DNA of 39,300 nucleotides from Anoxybacteroides voinovskiense (GCF_014196205.1 NZ_JACIDE010000028.1:1-39300); one strand, 5' to 3'. Positions 22,240 to 31,063 are shown, counted from the first letter of the stretch. Notes: generated from the letters alone by a model not told the origin. A program made the numbers and translations.

Positions 22240-23911
22240 TGCTAGCGCCTCCTCGTGCAACTTTGTATAAATAAATGTCCCATGCGGATTGTTTCGAATG
22301 AAACACTTTTTCTAACACTAACTTGTTGCTCGCTGCGTTTTCAATCGGAAGGGCAGATAAAATGTACCGCCCTCCCATGTCGTAAAAGACGTCCGTGTTC
22401 AACTGCAAGTGTTTTATTTTTTTCTTTGTACTTTTTTTAAACATATAGTTTTTCCCAAGTTCCGCAACAAATAGATAACAACGTCCGCCCCATGTATCAA
22501 AGTATTCGCGAAGCGTTGGATTTTTAGCAAGTTCATGTGCAATGATTTGCCGGAATCGATGTTTATACGCAAGCGGATAAAAATTATTGTACGTATCGAG
22601 CGTATAAAATCCGTTGTATTGCGCGATCGCTGGATGAATGCCGATACTTGCCACACGGTAACTGTTTACCGGTCGATTGATATACCGCTTAATTTCCGCA
22701 AATTGCTTTTCCGCATAAAATTGTTGAAACGACGGTTTGTTTCGGTAGACGATTTCCTCATTAAATGCTGTTAACACAATCAGTTGTGCTACTACAGCGA
22801 TCAACGTGAGTTTCCGCCAGCGTTGTTCCCATATTATTTTTAACGAAAGGGCAAATAGTACGTAAATCACCATCGGCCGTAAAAAATGGTAACGCGCGAA
22901 ATTAAATTTATCGAGAAACGTAAACCGTTCTGTTAACGGAAGCCAGCCTTTATAAAACCAAAACGCATACCACGCCGAAAGGGCAAAGTTTAAGAGATGA
23001 AGAAACAAAAACATTTTTTCTTCTTTCCATAATTTCTTTTTCCAAACGATAGATAAGGCAACGAATGAGATGGGCAAAATCACCAGTCCATGTACGGTCA
23101 TGACGTGCGTATGGCCGAGGGCGTAGTTTTTCAACGTTAACCGAACGGCTCGCCAAAACGAAAGGCTGGCGTGAAAATATTCATCACGGCTTGTCGGCTC
23201 TTTGGAAAATAAAAACGAATGAACGAGCCGATATTCAATCGCGAAATAAAGGGTTGTCATGTATACAATTGCGAAAAAAAAGCGAGCGTTCCACCGTCTG
23301 TATCGAATCACATCGACGAGCCACCAGATGCCCATAGCGCTCAAAAAAAAGAAAAAGCCGAGTACGAAACTAGAATAAAACGGCAATAATGTAAGCACGA
23401 CATAGTTCGTGAATACACGTTCTCCGGCACGAATATTTAATAACGCCCATAACGCTAGCGGCATGCCGAGCGTACTAAGCATGCCGGATGGCCAAAATGG
23501 AGTTAGCGCGAACGCAAGCGACACCCCAGTGCGAATCCATATTCCATCAGGTGCTTTTATGACATATTTTTTCAATAATAAATACATCCCGATAAATGCC
23601 ACTATTCTCGTAATCGCTTGACTCACTCCGTAAGCGTAAATGGAGGGCAAAAGGGCATGCAGCCAGACAATTCCGCTAAACTCTGTGCCGAACGCATTTC
23701 TCGGCAATCCGTTAATAATTTGCGGGATCACTGCATGAATCGACCCAAATAGCTCTCCGCTCGTTGTAAGCACTTTGTACCACGCGATATTGGAGTCTAA
23801 ATTATCATGCACGCGCATATGGGCATGCTCCCCAAAAAGAAAATACGGGGATACAAACAGCATAATCGCAAGAAATGAGAAGAAGAGCAGTCGCTTCTCC
23901 ATTGCCGGCAT
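22232..23911 (-). CDS. Large polytopic membrane protein, probable glycosylation partner
   Basis: The 559-residue protein has roughly 11-12 hydrophobic segments over residues 8-380 and a soluble C-terminal domain of about 170 residues. The first outer loop carries HDNLDSNIAWYK, reminiscent of the early acidic loop of GT-C type glycosyltransferases and of YfhO/DUF6044-like proteins. I cannot name the family with certainty. Translation is coupled to a GtrB-like polyprenyl-phosphate glycosyltransferase by an eight-base overlap. The likely model is that the pair makes a lipid-linked sugar and then transfers it to a cell-envelope polymer such as teichoic acid; this is inferred. GAGGAGG precedes the ATG. 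Confidence 0.75.
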   Translation of the reverse strand: MPAMEKRLLFFSFLAIMLFVSPYFLFGEHAHMRVHDNLDSNIAWYKVLTTSGELFGSIHAVIPQIINGLPRNAFGTEFSGIVWLHALLPSIYAYGVSQAITRIVAFIGMYLLLKKYVIKAPDGIWIRTGVSLAFALTPFWPSGMLSTLGMPLALWALLNIRAGERVFTNYVVLTLLPFYSSFVLGFFFFLSAMGIWWLVDVIRYRRWNARFFFAIVYMTTLYFAIEYRLVHSFLFSKEPTSRDEYFHASLSFWRAVRLTLKNYALGHTHVMTVHGLVILPISFVALSIVWKKKLWKEEKMFLFLHLLNFALSAWYAFWFYKGWLPLTERFTFLDKFNFARYHFLRPMVIYVLFALSLKIIWEQRWRKLTLIAVVAQLIVLTAFNEEIVYRNKPSFQQFYAEKQFAEIKRYINRPVNSYRVASIGIHPAIAQYNGFYTLDTYNNFYPLAYKHRFRQIIAHELAKNPTLREYFDTWGGRCYLFVAELGKNYMFKKSTKKKIKHLQLNTDVFYDMGGRYILSALPIENAASNKLVLEKVFHSKQSAWDIYLYKVARGGASND

Positions 23912-23990
23912 TTCTTCTCCTCCTCATCTGTCCAACGTTTTTTTTATTTTTTAACAAAATGGGGAAGTTATGCATTTAATTTTTTGTGGG

Positions 23991-24018
23991 CACATCTCCC
24001 GCTTTTTTTCATATAGTA
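23991..24018 (+). promoter_or_regulatory. Candidate sigma-K promoter of the ymaF-like gene
   Basis: CATATAGTA (24010-24018) matches CATANNNTA fully. An AC lies 16 bases upstream (23992-23993). The ATG is about 33 bases downstream. Confidence 0.5.
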
Positions 24019-24050
24019 TGGTGACGATACTGAACTGGAGGAGACATTGG

Positions 24051-24389
24051 ATGGATAAAATTGGAAAGGATGAGTTTGTTTCGGGGTTTGTTCCACACCA
24101 CAACCACGGCTCCGTCGACTACACGTCTGTAGAAGTCGGGCACGTTCACCAATGTTTAGACATTACTTCTCCGCCGATTCCAACAGAAGATGGAGGGCAT
24201 ATCCATTATACAGAAGGGTATGTTATGTTCGAAAACGGCCATACTCATTATTATCGTGCTTACTCCGGTCCTGCCATTCCCGTTGGCAATGGTATGCATG
24301 TCCATTACTATGACTTTTACACTTCCGAAGATGCTGGCCACCGCCACCGTATAACCGGCGTCGACAAACCCGCACCGGGGACGAAGTGA
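24051..24389 (+). CDS. ymaF: Histidine-rich YmaF-family protein
   Basis: The 112-residue protein has several internal repeats built on H-x-H pairs: VPHHNHG, GHVHQC, GGHIHYTEGY, NGHTHYYR, GMHVHYYD and GHRHR. These follow at roughly 20-residue intervals with proline-rich links (SPPIPTEDG, SGPAIPVGN). This is the YmaF family of Bacillus spores; the role is unknown, and metal binding is plausible from the histidine pairs. I chose ATG 24051 with GGAGGAG seven bases upstream. A sigma-K-like -10 box upstream suggests mother-cell expression, like cotD at 5051, another histidine-rich spore protein. The gene stands alone. Confidence 0.8.
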   Translation: MDKIGKDEFVSGFVPHHNHGSVDYTSVEVGHVHQCLDITSPPIPTEDGGHIHYTEGYVMFENGHTHYYRAYSGPAIPVGNGMHVHYYDFYTSEDAGHRHRITGVDKPAPGTK

Positions 24390-24457
24390 GGCTGTGTCAA
24401 AAGGGCGTCTCTCTTCAAAAAATGCGATATATAAGCTTTGCGACAGTATATATGTTG

Positions 24458-24494
24458 ATAAAAAAGGGGGTCCGTTACTTTTTGGACACCCTCT
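24458..24494 (-). terminator. Terminator at the end of the HAD hydrolase gene
   Basis: On the minus strand GGGTGTCC pairs with GGACCCCC (one mismatch) and is followed by TTTTTT. The stem begins inside the last codons of the gene and encloses its stop. Confidence 0.6.
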
Positions 24495-25320
24495 CGCTTT
24501 TAATGTATGTGCTTAATAATTGCACCATCTCCCCCACACTTCTTACCGTGATGTCGGCATTTACGCCTGTTTCGTGTGGATCGATGTAGATTGTTTGGCA
24601 GCCGAGTTGTTTCGCTGGGAGAATGTCGTTGCGCCAATTATCGCCGATGCTCATGATTTCCTCGTAACGAACGTTAAATGTTTGGCAAAGCTCTTGCAAA
24701 TGTTTCGCAGTATGTACCGGTTTTCCCGCTTGGAAAATCTTTTGATGAAATATATCTGCCAGTCCAAGTTTTGCGAGAATCGCCTCGCTGTCTAGTTTCG
24801 GGCTATTTGTCATCAATACGAAAAAAAGGTGCTCGCGCAGTTGGGTGAGCAACTCAGCTAATCCAGCCGTTCGCTTCATTGTGAAGTGTGGACTCATCAT
24901 AAACGTTCTTGTTTCGAGAAACGCGGCGTACGTTTCTTCGTTCGTTAAGCCGTAATGGCGGCCAATGGTGCTTGGCACCCACCATAAATCGCCAATGCTT
25001 AGCATATTGTCTAAATCGACCGATATTTGTTTAGGATAGTGTTTTTGTATCGCATCATCCGACCATTTCGTGCCATCCCATTCGTAAACAGCATAGACGT
25101 AATGGTCGCTATCTAAAAAAAGGATGACATCTTCTTTCGCATTGTAGACACTTCCAATTTTAAGCGGATGAACTCCTGCAAGTACCGCGTGATAGTCTTG
25201 CCAAAAAAGCGCTTGTTTCTCTTTCTCCAATCGTTCTGCGATTCGTTTCGCATAGTAATCAAAATGGTGCGTATCTTCATACAATGTGCCGTCTAAGTCG
25301 AAAACAATAACTTTCAACAT
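24475..25320 (-). CDS. HAD-superfamily hydrolase
   Basis: A 281-residue phosphatase-like protein with all four HAD motifs: DLDGT with nucleophile D8 and acid D10, TNS at 171-173, K200, and GDNWRND at 226-232. The insert between motifs I and II is about 155 residues and partly helical, with extra strands (KEDVILFLDSDHYVYAVYEWDG) that are unusual for a simple C1 cap, so the substrate may be unusual. The substrate cannot be read from sequence. GGGGGAG precedes the ATG. The gene is leftward and separate from the pxp operon by about 150 bases. Confidence 0.85.
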   Translation of the reverse strand: MLKVIVFDLDGTLYEDTHHFDYYAKRIAERLEKEKQALFWQDYHAVLAGVHPLKIGSVYNAKEDVILFLDSDHYVYAVYEWDGTKWSDDAIQKHYPKQISVDLDNMLSIGDLWWVPSTIGRHYGLTNEETYAAFLETRTFMMSPHFTMKRTAGLAELLTQLREHLFFVLMTNSPKLDSEAILAKLGLADIFHQKIFQAGKPVHTAKHLQELCQTFNVRYEEIMSIGDNWRNDILPAKQLGCQTIYIDPHETGVNADITVRSVGEMVQLLSTYIKSERVSKK

Positions 25321-25470
25321 TTCTCTCCCCCACTATTTTTTATTTTGTTAGAGTTGATGTTGTTTATTTAGAACATAGTTTTGTAAAAATATTTTCCTTT
25401 GTGAGAAAACGCCGCCCTCTAAAAGGAACGACGCTTTGCACTGAATCCTCGGTGAGAAAGTCGTTGCGTT
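25321..25470. other. Intergenic gap between pxpA and the HAD gene
   Basis: The gap holds the ribosome binding site of the HAD gene and an imperfect inverted repeat (about 25428-25465; AACGAC and GTCGTT arms) just after the pxpA stop. That repeat may act as a weak terminator, although no T run follows. No ORF or RNA gene is seen. Confidence 0.4.
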
Positions 25471-26229
25471 TTACACCACTGCCCGAATTTCAATACCTTC
25501 TCGTTGCAACGTCTCATGCAATTTTTTCGCAAACGCTAAAGCGTTCGGACCATCCCCGTGAATACAAACGGTTTCTGCTTGAATAGGAACATCGACGCCT
25601 TGTAGCGTGCGAACATACCCTTCGTTCACCATTTTTATTACTTGGGCGACTGCTTCTTGTTCGTCTGCAATAAGCGCTTGCGGGGCATTTCTTGGCGTCA
25701 ACGAGCCGTCCTGTTGATACGTCCGATCGGCAAATACTTCGCTCGCCGTTCGCAATCCGATTTTCTTTCCCGCGGCGATTAGCTCGCTTTTAGCTAATCC
25801 GTATAAAATGAGTGTCGGATCGACATCATATACTGCTTGAGCAATCGCTTTAGCAAGCGACGGCTCTTTTGCCGCCAAATTGTATAACGCTCCGTGCGGC
25901 TTAACGTGCGTCATTTTCCCACCTTCCGCTTGGACGAATGCCGATAGTGCGCCGATTTGGTAGACAACATACGCGTATGCTTCATCCGGTGTAATTCTCA
26001 TTGCCCGTCTTCCAAACCCAAGCAAATCAGGAAACCCAGGATGTGCGCCAATCGCTACCCCTTTCTTTATCGCCATTTGCACCGTTTTTCGCATTACAAG
26101 CGGATCGCCCGCATGAAATCCGCAAGCGATGTTGACCGACGTCACATAATCCATTATCGCTTCATCGTTGCCAAGCTGGTAAACTCCAAAACCTTCCCCC
26201 ATATCGCAATTCAAGTCAATCCGCGCCAC
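25471..26229 (-). CDS. pxpA: 5-oxoprolinase subunit A
   Basis: PxpA (LamB/YcsF family) works with PxpB and PxpC to open 5-oxoproline (pyroglutamate) to glutamate with ATP. The 252-residue protein has the diagnostic start [13 protein letters not shown], then [15 protein letters not shown] (about 29-43), [15 protein letters not shown] (about 57-71) and [10 protein letters not shown] (about 93-103). The start is GTG 26229 with GGAGGG seven bases upstream; it overlaps the pxpC stop by 14 bases. It is the last gene of nnr-pxpB-pxpC-pxpA. In B. subtilis the homologue is ycsF. Confidence 0.95.
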   Translation of the reverse strand: MARIDLNCDMGEGFGVYQLGNDEAIMDYVTSVNIACGFHAGDPLVMRKTVQMAIKKGVAIGAHPGFPDLLGFGRRAMRITPDEAYAYVVYQIGALSAFVQAEGGKMTHVKPHGALYNLAAKEPSLAKAIAQAVYDVDPTLILYGLAKSELIAAGKKIGLRTASEVFADRTYQQDGSLTPRNAPQALIADEQEAVAQVIKMVNEGYVRTLQGVDVPIQAETVCIHGDGPNALAFAKKLHETLQREGIEIRAVV

Positions 26230-27190
26230 GAGCTTCCCTCCATTTATTTCTAATCATCATTTTCCATCGTCGCATGTCGTGCTCGCGCTGAACGTAGAGC
26301 CGTTCTGCCTCCCGCCATGTCGTTCGTTGAAACTGAATGTACTGTCCAGGACGCGCTTGGGCTAACGTCGGCAAATCAACCGCTACCACTTGCGCAATGC
26401 GTGGATAGCCCCCCGTCGTTTGCCGGTCTGCCATTAACACAATCGGTTGCCCGGATGGAGGTACTTGGATGGTGCCAAACGTGACCGCTTCTGACACCAT
26501 CTCACGAGCATTGCACGTTTCTAGTTTTTTTCCGTACAGTCGATACCCCATTCGGTCGGAACTTGTAGTCACTTCATACATAGATGAAAAAAATTGCTCC
26601 TTGCTTTCAGGCGTAAACATCGCATACTCTGGTCCTTCCACGACGCGTACTGTTTTTTGCTTTCCTTTTATATACGACTGCGCCCAGTACGGAATGCCCC
26701 AATTTAGCGATGGCAAGTCGACAACGTCGGGAAGAAAAAATTCGTCCCCTTTTTCGAGCGGTCGCCCGTTGTAGCCACCGATTGCTGCTTTCCTATCCGT
26801 CGAACGGCTATTCATCACAAGCGGAACTTGCCATCCTCCGGCTACAGCGATATATCCTCGATATCCTTGCCGGCAAGCACCGATTTTCAGCACATCCCCT
26901 GCATGAATGCGGATTGGCCGCCAGAGCGAAACAGGCTGTTCATTTAGCGTACAAAAAAAGTCCCCACCGCAAACCGCGACGATTGTTTCGATGGCAAAAT
27001 GAAGCGTTGGACCAACCATCGTGATTTCTAATGTCGCTTCATCCCCTTCATTGCCGACTAAAAAATTCGCGATACGGCTTGCGAAAGCATCCATTACCCC
27101 GCTGACGGATACGCCGTCCTTTTGAAATCCCCACCGCCCTAAATCTTGCACAGTTGTTAAAAAGCCGCCATCAACGACACGAACCGTCAT
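26216..27190 (-). CDS. pxpC: 5-oxoprolinase subunit C (KipA-like)
   Basis: The 324-residue protein is the biotin-carboxylase-type fold PxpC/KipA subunit of prokaryotic 5-oxoprolinase. Visible family segments are [23 protein letters not shown]-like sequence at the N-terminus (about 9-31), [25 protein letters not shown]-region [15 protein letters not shown] and [11 protein letters not shown]. It starts with ATG 27190, overlapping the pxpB stop by 20 bases, and its own stop overlaps pxpA, so all subunits should be made in step. No strong ribosome binding site is seen before this ATG, which fits coupling. Confidence 0.94.
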   Translation of the reverse strand: MTVRVVDGGFLTTVQDLGRWGFQKDGVSVSGVMDAFASRIANFLVGNEGDEATLEITMVGPTLHFAIETIVAVCGGDFFCTLNEQPVSLWRPIRIHAGDVLKIGACRQGYRGYIAVAGGWQVPLVMNSRSTDRKAAIGGYNGRPLEKGDEFFLPDVVDLPSLNWGIPYWAQSYIKGKQKTVRVVEGPEYAMFTPESKEQFFSSMYEVTTSSDRMGYRLYGKKLETCNAREMVSEAVTFGTIQVPPSGQPIVLMADRQTTGGYPRIAQVVAVDLPTLAQARPGQYIQFQRTTWREAERLYVQREHDMRRWKMMIRNKWREARGAD

Positions 27191-27860
27191 CGTTTTTCCA
27201 CATCCTATACTCTTTTTCGGTCATCGGTCGAAATCGCACGATATCTCCTGCGCACAATAAACTCGGTTGGCGATGGGTAGGACGAAACAACGAAAGCGGC
27301 GTTCTCCCGATAATTTGCCAGCCGCCCGGTGTCGCAAGCGGATAAATACCTGTTTGTCCACCGGCGATGCCAACGGAGCCGGCAGGAACAACACGGCGAG
27401 GGGTTGCGCGGCGCGGAGTGGCAAGCTCCAGAGGCAATCCTCCTAAATAAGCAAACCCTGGCGCAAAGCCAATCATATATACTTTGTATCTCGCTTCTGC
27501 ATGAAGCCGCACGACTTCTTCTTCGCTTATTCCATGATATCTCGCCACCTCAGGCAAATCAGGTCCAAACTCTCCGCCGTAACAAACGGGAATAACTATT
27601 GTACGTGCTTTTGGTTGTATCGTTTCTTCCATTTGTTCTAGCCATCGTTTCGTTTGATTGCGTACTTGTTCGTACGTTCCGAGCACAAGCGGGTCATAAT
27701 AAATCGTTACCGAGGAAAAAGTCGGTACTACTTCCACTATTCCCTTGATCGATTGCTTCTCAAGCCAACGAGCAAATTGATGAGCGTTATCATTCACTTC
27801 TTCATTCATTTCATCAGAAAAACGAACCGTCAGGGCGTATTCGCTTAACGGAAAAATCAT
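27171..27860 (-). CDS. pxpB: 5-oxoprolinase subunit B (KipI-like)
   Basis: The 229-residue protein is the PxpB/KipI subunit. It carries VIPVCYGGEFGPDL (about 88-101), the cyclophilin-like domain marks YMIGFAPGFAYLGGL (about 128-142), PRRATPRRVVPAGSVGIAGGQTG-like sequence and PGGWQIIGRTP (about 179-189). In B. subtilis KipI also inhibits the sporulation kinase KinA and is paired with KipA. The pxpABC context here supports the 5-oxoprolinase role, and a link to sporulation is not shown. Its ATG overlaps the nnr stop as ATGA, a classic coupling signal. Confidence 0.94.
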   Translation of the reverse strand: MIFPLSEYALTVRFSDEMNEEVNDNAHQFARWLEKQSIKGIVEVVPTFSSVTIYYDPLVLGTYEQVRNQTKRWLEQMEETIQPKARTIVIPVCYGGEFGPDLPEVARYHGISEEEVVRLHAEARYKVYMIGFAPGFAYLGGLPLELATPRRATPRRVVPAGSVGIAGGQTGIYPLATPGGWQIIGRTPLSLFRPTHRQPSLLCAGDIVRFRPMTEKEYRMWKNDDGSCR

Positions 27861-29374
27861 TTCGGACGCCCCCCTAGATCATACAAAATGGATGAAAGCG
27901 TATCAATGACATCGGTAGCCAGTACACTAAGCGGCGAATGCCCATGTTGCACGAGCCAATCTGCCGCTTTCCCGTGAATAAAGACAGCGTTGCTGACGGC
28001 TGCTTGCACCGATGCATGCTGCATAAGAAACGCGACGATGATTCCTGTCAATACATCACCGCTTCCACCTTTGGCAAGCGCGGGGTTGCCGGTAGTGTTG
28101 ATGTATTGTTTTCCATCTGGCGTTGTCACGATCGTATACGGTCCTTTTAAGACGACATATATCCCATAATCTGTCGCGAGTTGCTTGCTTAGTGTAAAGC
28201 GGTGCTTCTCAACATCTTGAATCGATAATTGAAGCATACGCGCAAGCTCTCCAGGATGCGGCGTAACAACCGTTGGCTTCGTTCGCTCTTTTAAAAGGGA
28301 AGCATACTCTTCCCAGAAAAAGAGCGCATCGGCATCAAGGACAACCGGTACATCTTGTGCAAGCGCTGCTTGCACTACTTGTTTCGTCCCTTCCGTTCGT
28401 CCCATCCCTGGCCCTACGGCAATCGCATCGATAGCTAGTGAAGCAACGTCCATCGCACCAGCAAAATAGCCGTTTTCCGCTCGGCAAGGAAGAAGCATTG
28501 CTTCCGGTATTCGGTTTGCAACTACCGGGTAAATATCGTCTGGAATCGCCATCGTCAATAATCCCGCCCCGCTGCGAAGCGCCGCTTTCGCCGTTAGCGT
28601 AATCGCTCCTGGCATCTGGTGTGAGCCGCCAATGACGAGCACTTTCCCGTGCGTTCCTTTATGAGAGGAACGTTTTCTGACGGGGAACGTCCGCTTCACG
28701 TCCGACTCTGTCCACAGTTGGCGAAATGAAGCTGTTTCTAGTGCACGTGGCGGGATGCCAATATCGACAACGATTAATTCCCCATAGTAATCTGCCGTCG
28801 GAAACAGATAGGCGCTCAGTTTTGGGCATTGAATCGTAATCGTTACATCCGCTCGAATGGCGATCTCTACTTCGCCGCCATCCGCCGGAACACCGCTTGG
28901 AAGATCGATGGCGTATACTGTTAATGAATCGATACGATTAACTGCCTGTATGACTTCTTGATAAGGAGACCTTACTTGTCCTTTAGCACCGATGCCAAGC
29001 AATGCGTCAACGACTACGTCATAACGTTCCAATGGCAACGGATGCGCCATGTAATTTTTAACTTCATATCCGGCATGTTGATAAATGTCTAGCGCTCGTT
29101 TCGCCGCCCCTTTCATTTTTTCACTTGATGGAATAAGCCATAAATCAACATTGTAGCCCTCGCTTGTTAACACGCGAGCAATGACAACGCCGTCGCCGCC
29201 GTTATTGCCGCTTCCAGCTAATATCGCAATTCGATCGGTTTTGTCGAGGCGCTCACGCAATATCGTTGCGACCGCTTGTCCTGCGTTTTCCATTAACGTA
29301 TCTTCACTAATGCCTACTTGCTCGATTGTATACTGGTCGATTGCATACATTTCCGAAGCCGTTACGATTCGCAT
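27857..29374 (-). CDS. nnr: Bifunctional NAD(P)HX repair enzyme (epimerase-dehydratase)
   Basis: The 505-residue protein fuses two repair activities for hydrated NADH and NADPH. The N-terminal YjeF_N domain (about 1-215) is the NAD(P)HX epimerase, with GSGNNGGDG at 54-62 and VVDALLGIG. The C-terminal domain (about 225-500) is the ADP/ATP-dependent dehydratase of the ribokinase-like fold, with VIGGSHQMPGAITL (247-260), AVGPGMG, DADAL, TPHPGELARM and NPALAKGGSGDVLTG (430-444). It is the first gene of an operon with pxpBCA and overlaps pxpB by four bases. In other bacilli nnr genes often lie near acpS, so the link to 5-oxoprolinase is notable. Confidence 0.95.
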   Translation of the reverse strand: MRIVTASEMYAIDQYTIEQVGISEDTLMENAGQAVATILRERLDKTDRIAILAGSGNNGGDGVVIARVLTSEGYNVDLWLIPSSEKMKGAAKRALDIYQHAGYEVKNYMAHPLPLERYDVVVDALLGIGAKGQVRSPYQEVIQAVNRIDSLTVYAIDLPSGVPADGGEVEIAIRADVTITIQCPKLSAYLFPTADYYGELIVVDIGIPPRALETASFRQLWTESDVKRTFPVRKRSSHKGTHGKVLVIGGSHQMPGAITLTAKAALRSGAGLLTMAIPDDIYPVVANRIPEAMLLPCRAENGYFAGAMDVASLAIDAIAVGPGMGRTEGTKQVVQAALAQDVPVVLDADALFFWEEYASLLKERTKPTVVTPHPGELARMLQLSIQDVEKHRFTLSKQLATDYGIYVVLKGPYTIVTTPDGKQYINTTGNPALAKGGSGDVLTGIIVAFLMQHASVQAAVSNAVFIHGKAADWLVQHGHSPLSVLATDVIDTLSSILYDLGGRPK

Positions 29375-29445
29375 CGCTATCCTCCTTTTTCTTTTTATTA
29401 TACAAAAAGACTGCTCTCAACAAATACGCTTATAGAAAAAATGCT

Positions 29446-29474
29446 TTGTCCATTTTGTCGAATTATGATAAGAT
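29446..29474 (+). promoter_or_regulatory. sigma-A promoter of the heptad-repeat gene
   Basis: TTGTCC (29446-29451) and TAAGAT (29469-29474) are 17 bp apart. The start would lie about 80 bases before the GTG, leaving a leader with weak inverted repeats. Confidence 0.6.
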
Positions 29475-29562
29475 GACGACAGAGGCATTTCCTCAAACTC
29501 CTCTTTGCATTCCTCGTCGGAAATGTCGTATACCTCTAGGATGAAAGGCAGGTGAAGCAGGC

Positions 29563-30042
29563 GTGCAAGAGCAACTTCTCCTCCAACTCGTTAACCTCGT
29601 GCAAAACTTAGCAACAGACATGCAGTGGATAAAGCAAGAAATTCAAACAATGAAGCAAGAGATTCAAACAATGAAGCAAGAGATTCAAACAATGAAGCAA
29701 GAGATTCAAACAATGAAACAAGAGATTCAAACAATGAAACAAGAGATTCAAACAATGAAACAAGAGATCAATGAACTAAAAGAAAAAGTGAACAAGCAGG
29801 AAGAAGACATTCGTTGGTTGAAAGAGCAGATGAAAGAAAATACGGCGATGATTAAAGCAGTACGAGACAATCAGCTAGAGCAACGAAGCATTCAAGACGC
29901 GATGCAGCACGAAATTGCTCACATTCGTGAAGAAATGGCGACAAAAGGCGACATCGCCTACATCCACGAACGACTTGACTATCAACTTAGTCGTATTGCA
30001 CGTGCGGAAGAAGAAATCCATATGCTAAAGAAAGCAAACTAA
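29563..30042 (+). CDS. Coiled-coil protein with six tandem heptads
   Basis: The 159-residue protein is almost entirely predicted coiled coil. After a short hydrophobic helix (LLLQLVNLVQNLATDMQW, about 5-22), six copies of the heptad KQEIQTM follow (24-65), then a seventh divergent one (KQEINEL) and further heptads to about residue 155. The I and M residues fall at positions that give a regular hydrophobic stripe, so an elongated dimer or trimer is likely. No membrane helix or signal is evident. The start is GTG 29563 behind an AGGTG. It is a single gene with its own promoter and terminator. The function is unknown; a scaffold or tether role is only a guess. Confidence 0.8.
   Translation: MQEQLLLQLVNLVQNLATDMQWIKQEIQTMKQEIQTMKQEIQTMKQEIQTMKQEIQTMKQEIQTMKQEINELKEKVNKQEEDIRWLKEQMKENTAMIKAVRDNQLEQRSIQDAMQHEIAHIREEMATKGDIAYIHERLDYQLSRIARAEEEIHMLKKAN
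29632..29778 (+). repeat. 21-bp tandem repeat (coding)
   Basis: Six in-frame 21-bp units (29632-29757) encode KQEIQTM and a seventh partial unit reaches 29778. Units 2-4 are identical, units 5 and 6 are identical to each other, and units differ only by single third-base changes (AAG/AAA, GAA/GAG). Loss or gain of units keeps the frame. Confidence 0.95.
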
Positions 30043-30046
30043 CAGC

Positions 30047-30081
30047 GAAACCGTCGTTCCTCGTTTTGGAACGACGGTTTC
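30047..30081 (+). terminator. Terminator of the heptad-repeat gene
   Basis: A perfect 14-bp stem (30047-30060 and 30068-30081) with a seven-base loop is followed by ATTTTGG. Confidence 0.85.
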
Positions 30082-30136
30082 ATTTTGGCGTTTTACTTAA
30101 CTGCATTCTATCGAAAACGAACGAATAGTTTGCCTT

Positions 30137-31063
30137 TTATTTTTGCACTTTTTCTAAAAATGCTAACATATGCTGAATATATTCCTGTTTATACATAGCA
30201 AAACTTTTCACATGCTTCGCTTTTTCGGTGAGCCAAAGTTCAAATACGTCTGGATGTTTGTTGTACATCTTTACACTTTCTTCATATGGAATAGATGGGT
30301 CGGCTTTGCTATGAATAAATAAGATCGGACGTGGGGCAATTGCATCGACCGCTTTGATTGGGATAGATTGTGCTGGATCTAAATCAGTAATCATCGGAAT
30401 AAGGGTAATGATTAAGTACGTAAACGGAACGTTCGGTAAATGCGTCCATACAGGCATATATGTGCGCAAATACCCTTCTAAATCGCTAAACGGGCTGTCA
30501 GCAATAACCGCTTTCACATCTTTATCCATTCCTGCCGCTAAAATCGACGTTGCCGCTCCCATCGATACCCCATAAAGAGCAATTGGCTCAGCGTAATGTT
30601 GCTTTGCATAATCAATGACACCAAGCAAATCATATTTTTCTTTTGCACCAATCGTTGTCATGTCTCCTTCGGACTCACCGCTGGCGCGAAAATCAAACAT
30701 GATGACGCGATATCCTTCGTCTGTTAGTGCTTTAGCAATTGGCAAAAACGGCACATTTGGTTCGTATCGGTTGCCGCCATAACCGTGCGAAAAAATAACG
30801 GTCATTTTCGCTTGTTTCGTTGGCTCAATCACCCATCCTTTCAGCTTTAATCCGCCATCTTTGCTTGTAAACGTGACATTTTCATAAGCCATTCCATACG
30901 CTTTCGGTGTTTCGACGACTGCCTTTCGCTCTTTATGCGTCAAATTCCAGCCGACGTAAATCGAAATGGCAACACACGCAATCGCTGCAAGTAACAATGC
31001 TCCGATGAGTGATGGTACAAGCCACTTTCTTGTCTTACGTTGCCTTTCTACCTGTATTTGCAT
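30137..31063 (-). CDS. Membrane-anchored alpha/beta hydrolase
   Basis: The 308-residue protein has a basic N-terminus and one membrane helix (about 15-38), then an alpha/beta hydrolase domain on the outer face. The nucleophile elbow is GVSMG with S167, an HGYGG oxyanion loop lies near 93-97, and D255 (SKADPSIPY) and H284 (KAKHVKSF) complete the triad; numbering is from ATG 31063. A FDFRASGESEG strand is typical of the family. It resembles Bacillus YqkD/YfhR-type serine hydrolases of unknown substrate. I chose ATG 31063, with AGAGGTG six bases upstream, in place of GTG 31072 which lies in that site. The gene stands alone and leftward. Confidence 0.88.
   Translation of the reverse strand: MQIQVERQRKTRKWLVPSLIGALLLAAIACVAISIYVGWNLTHKERKAVVETPKAYGMAYENVTFTSKDGGLKLKGWVIEPTKQAKMTVIFSHGYGGNRYEPNVPFLPIAKALTDEGYRVIMFDFRASGESEGDMTTIGAKEKYDLLGVIDYAKQHYAEPIALYGVSMGAATSILAAGMDKDVKAVIADSPFSDLEGYLRTYMPVWTHLPNVPFTYLIITLIPMITDLDPAQSIPIKAVDAIAPRPILFIHSKADPSIPYEESVKMYNKHPDVFELWLTEKAKHVKSFAMYKQEYIQHMLAFLEKVQK

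Noticed and set aside
27171-27860. KipI-like protein as a dedicated inhibitor of the sporulation-type kinase at 14262.
   Set aside because: The gene is coupled to pxpA, pxpC and nnr, which supports the 5-oxoprolinase role. No sequence evidence links it to that kinase.
29632-29778. Regular short repeats that might be a CRISPR-like array.
   Set aside because: The units are contiguous without spacers, in frame, and encode a coiled-coil heptad.
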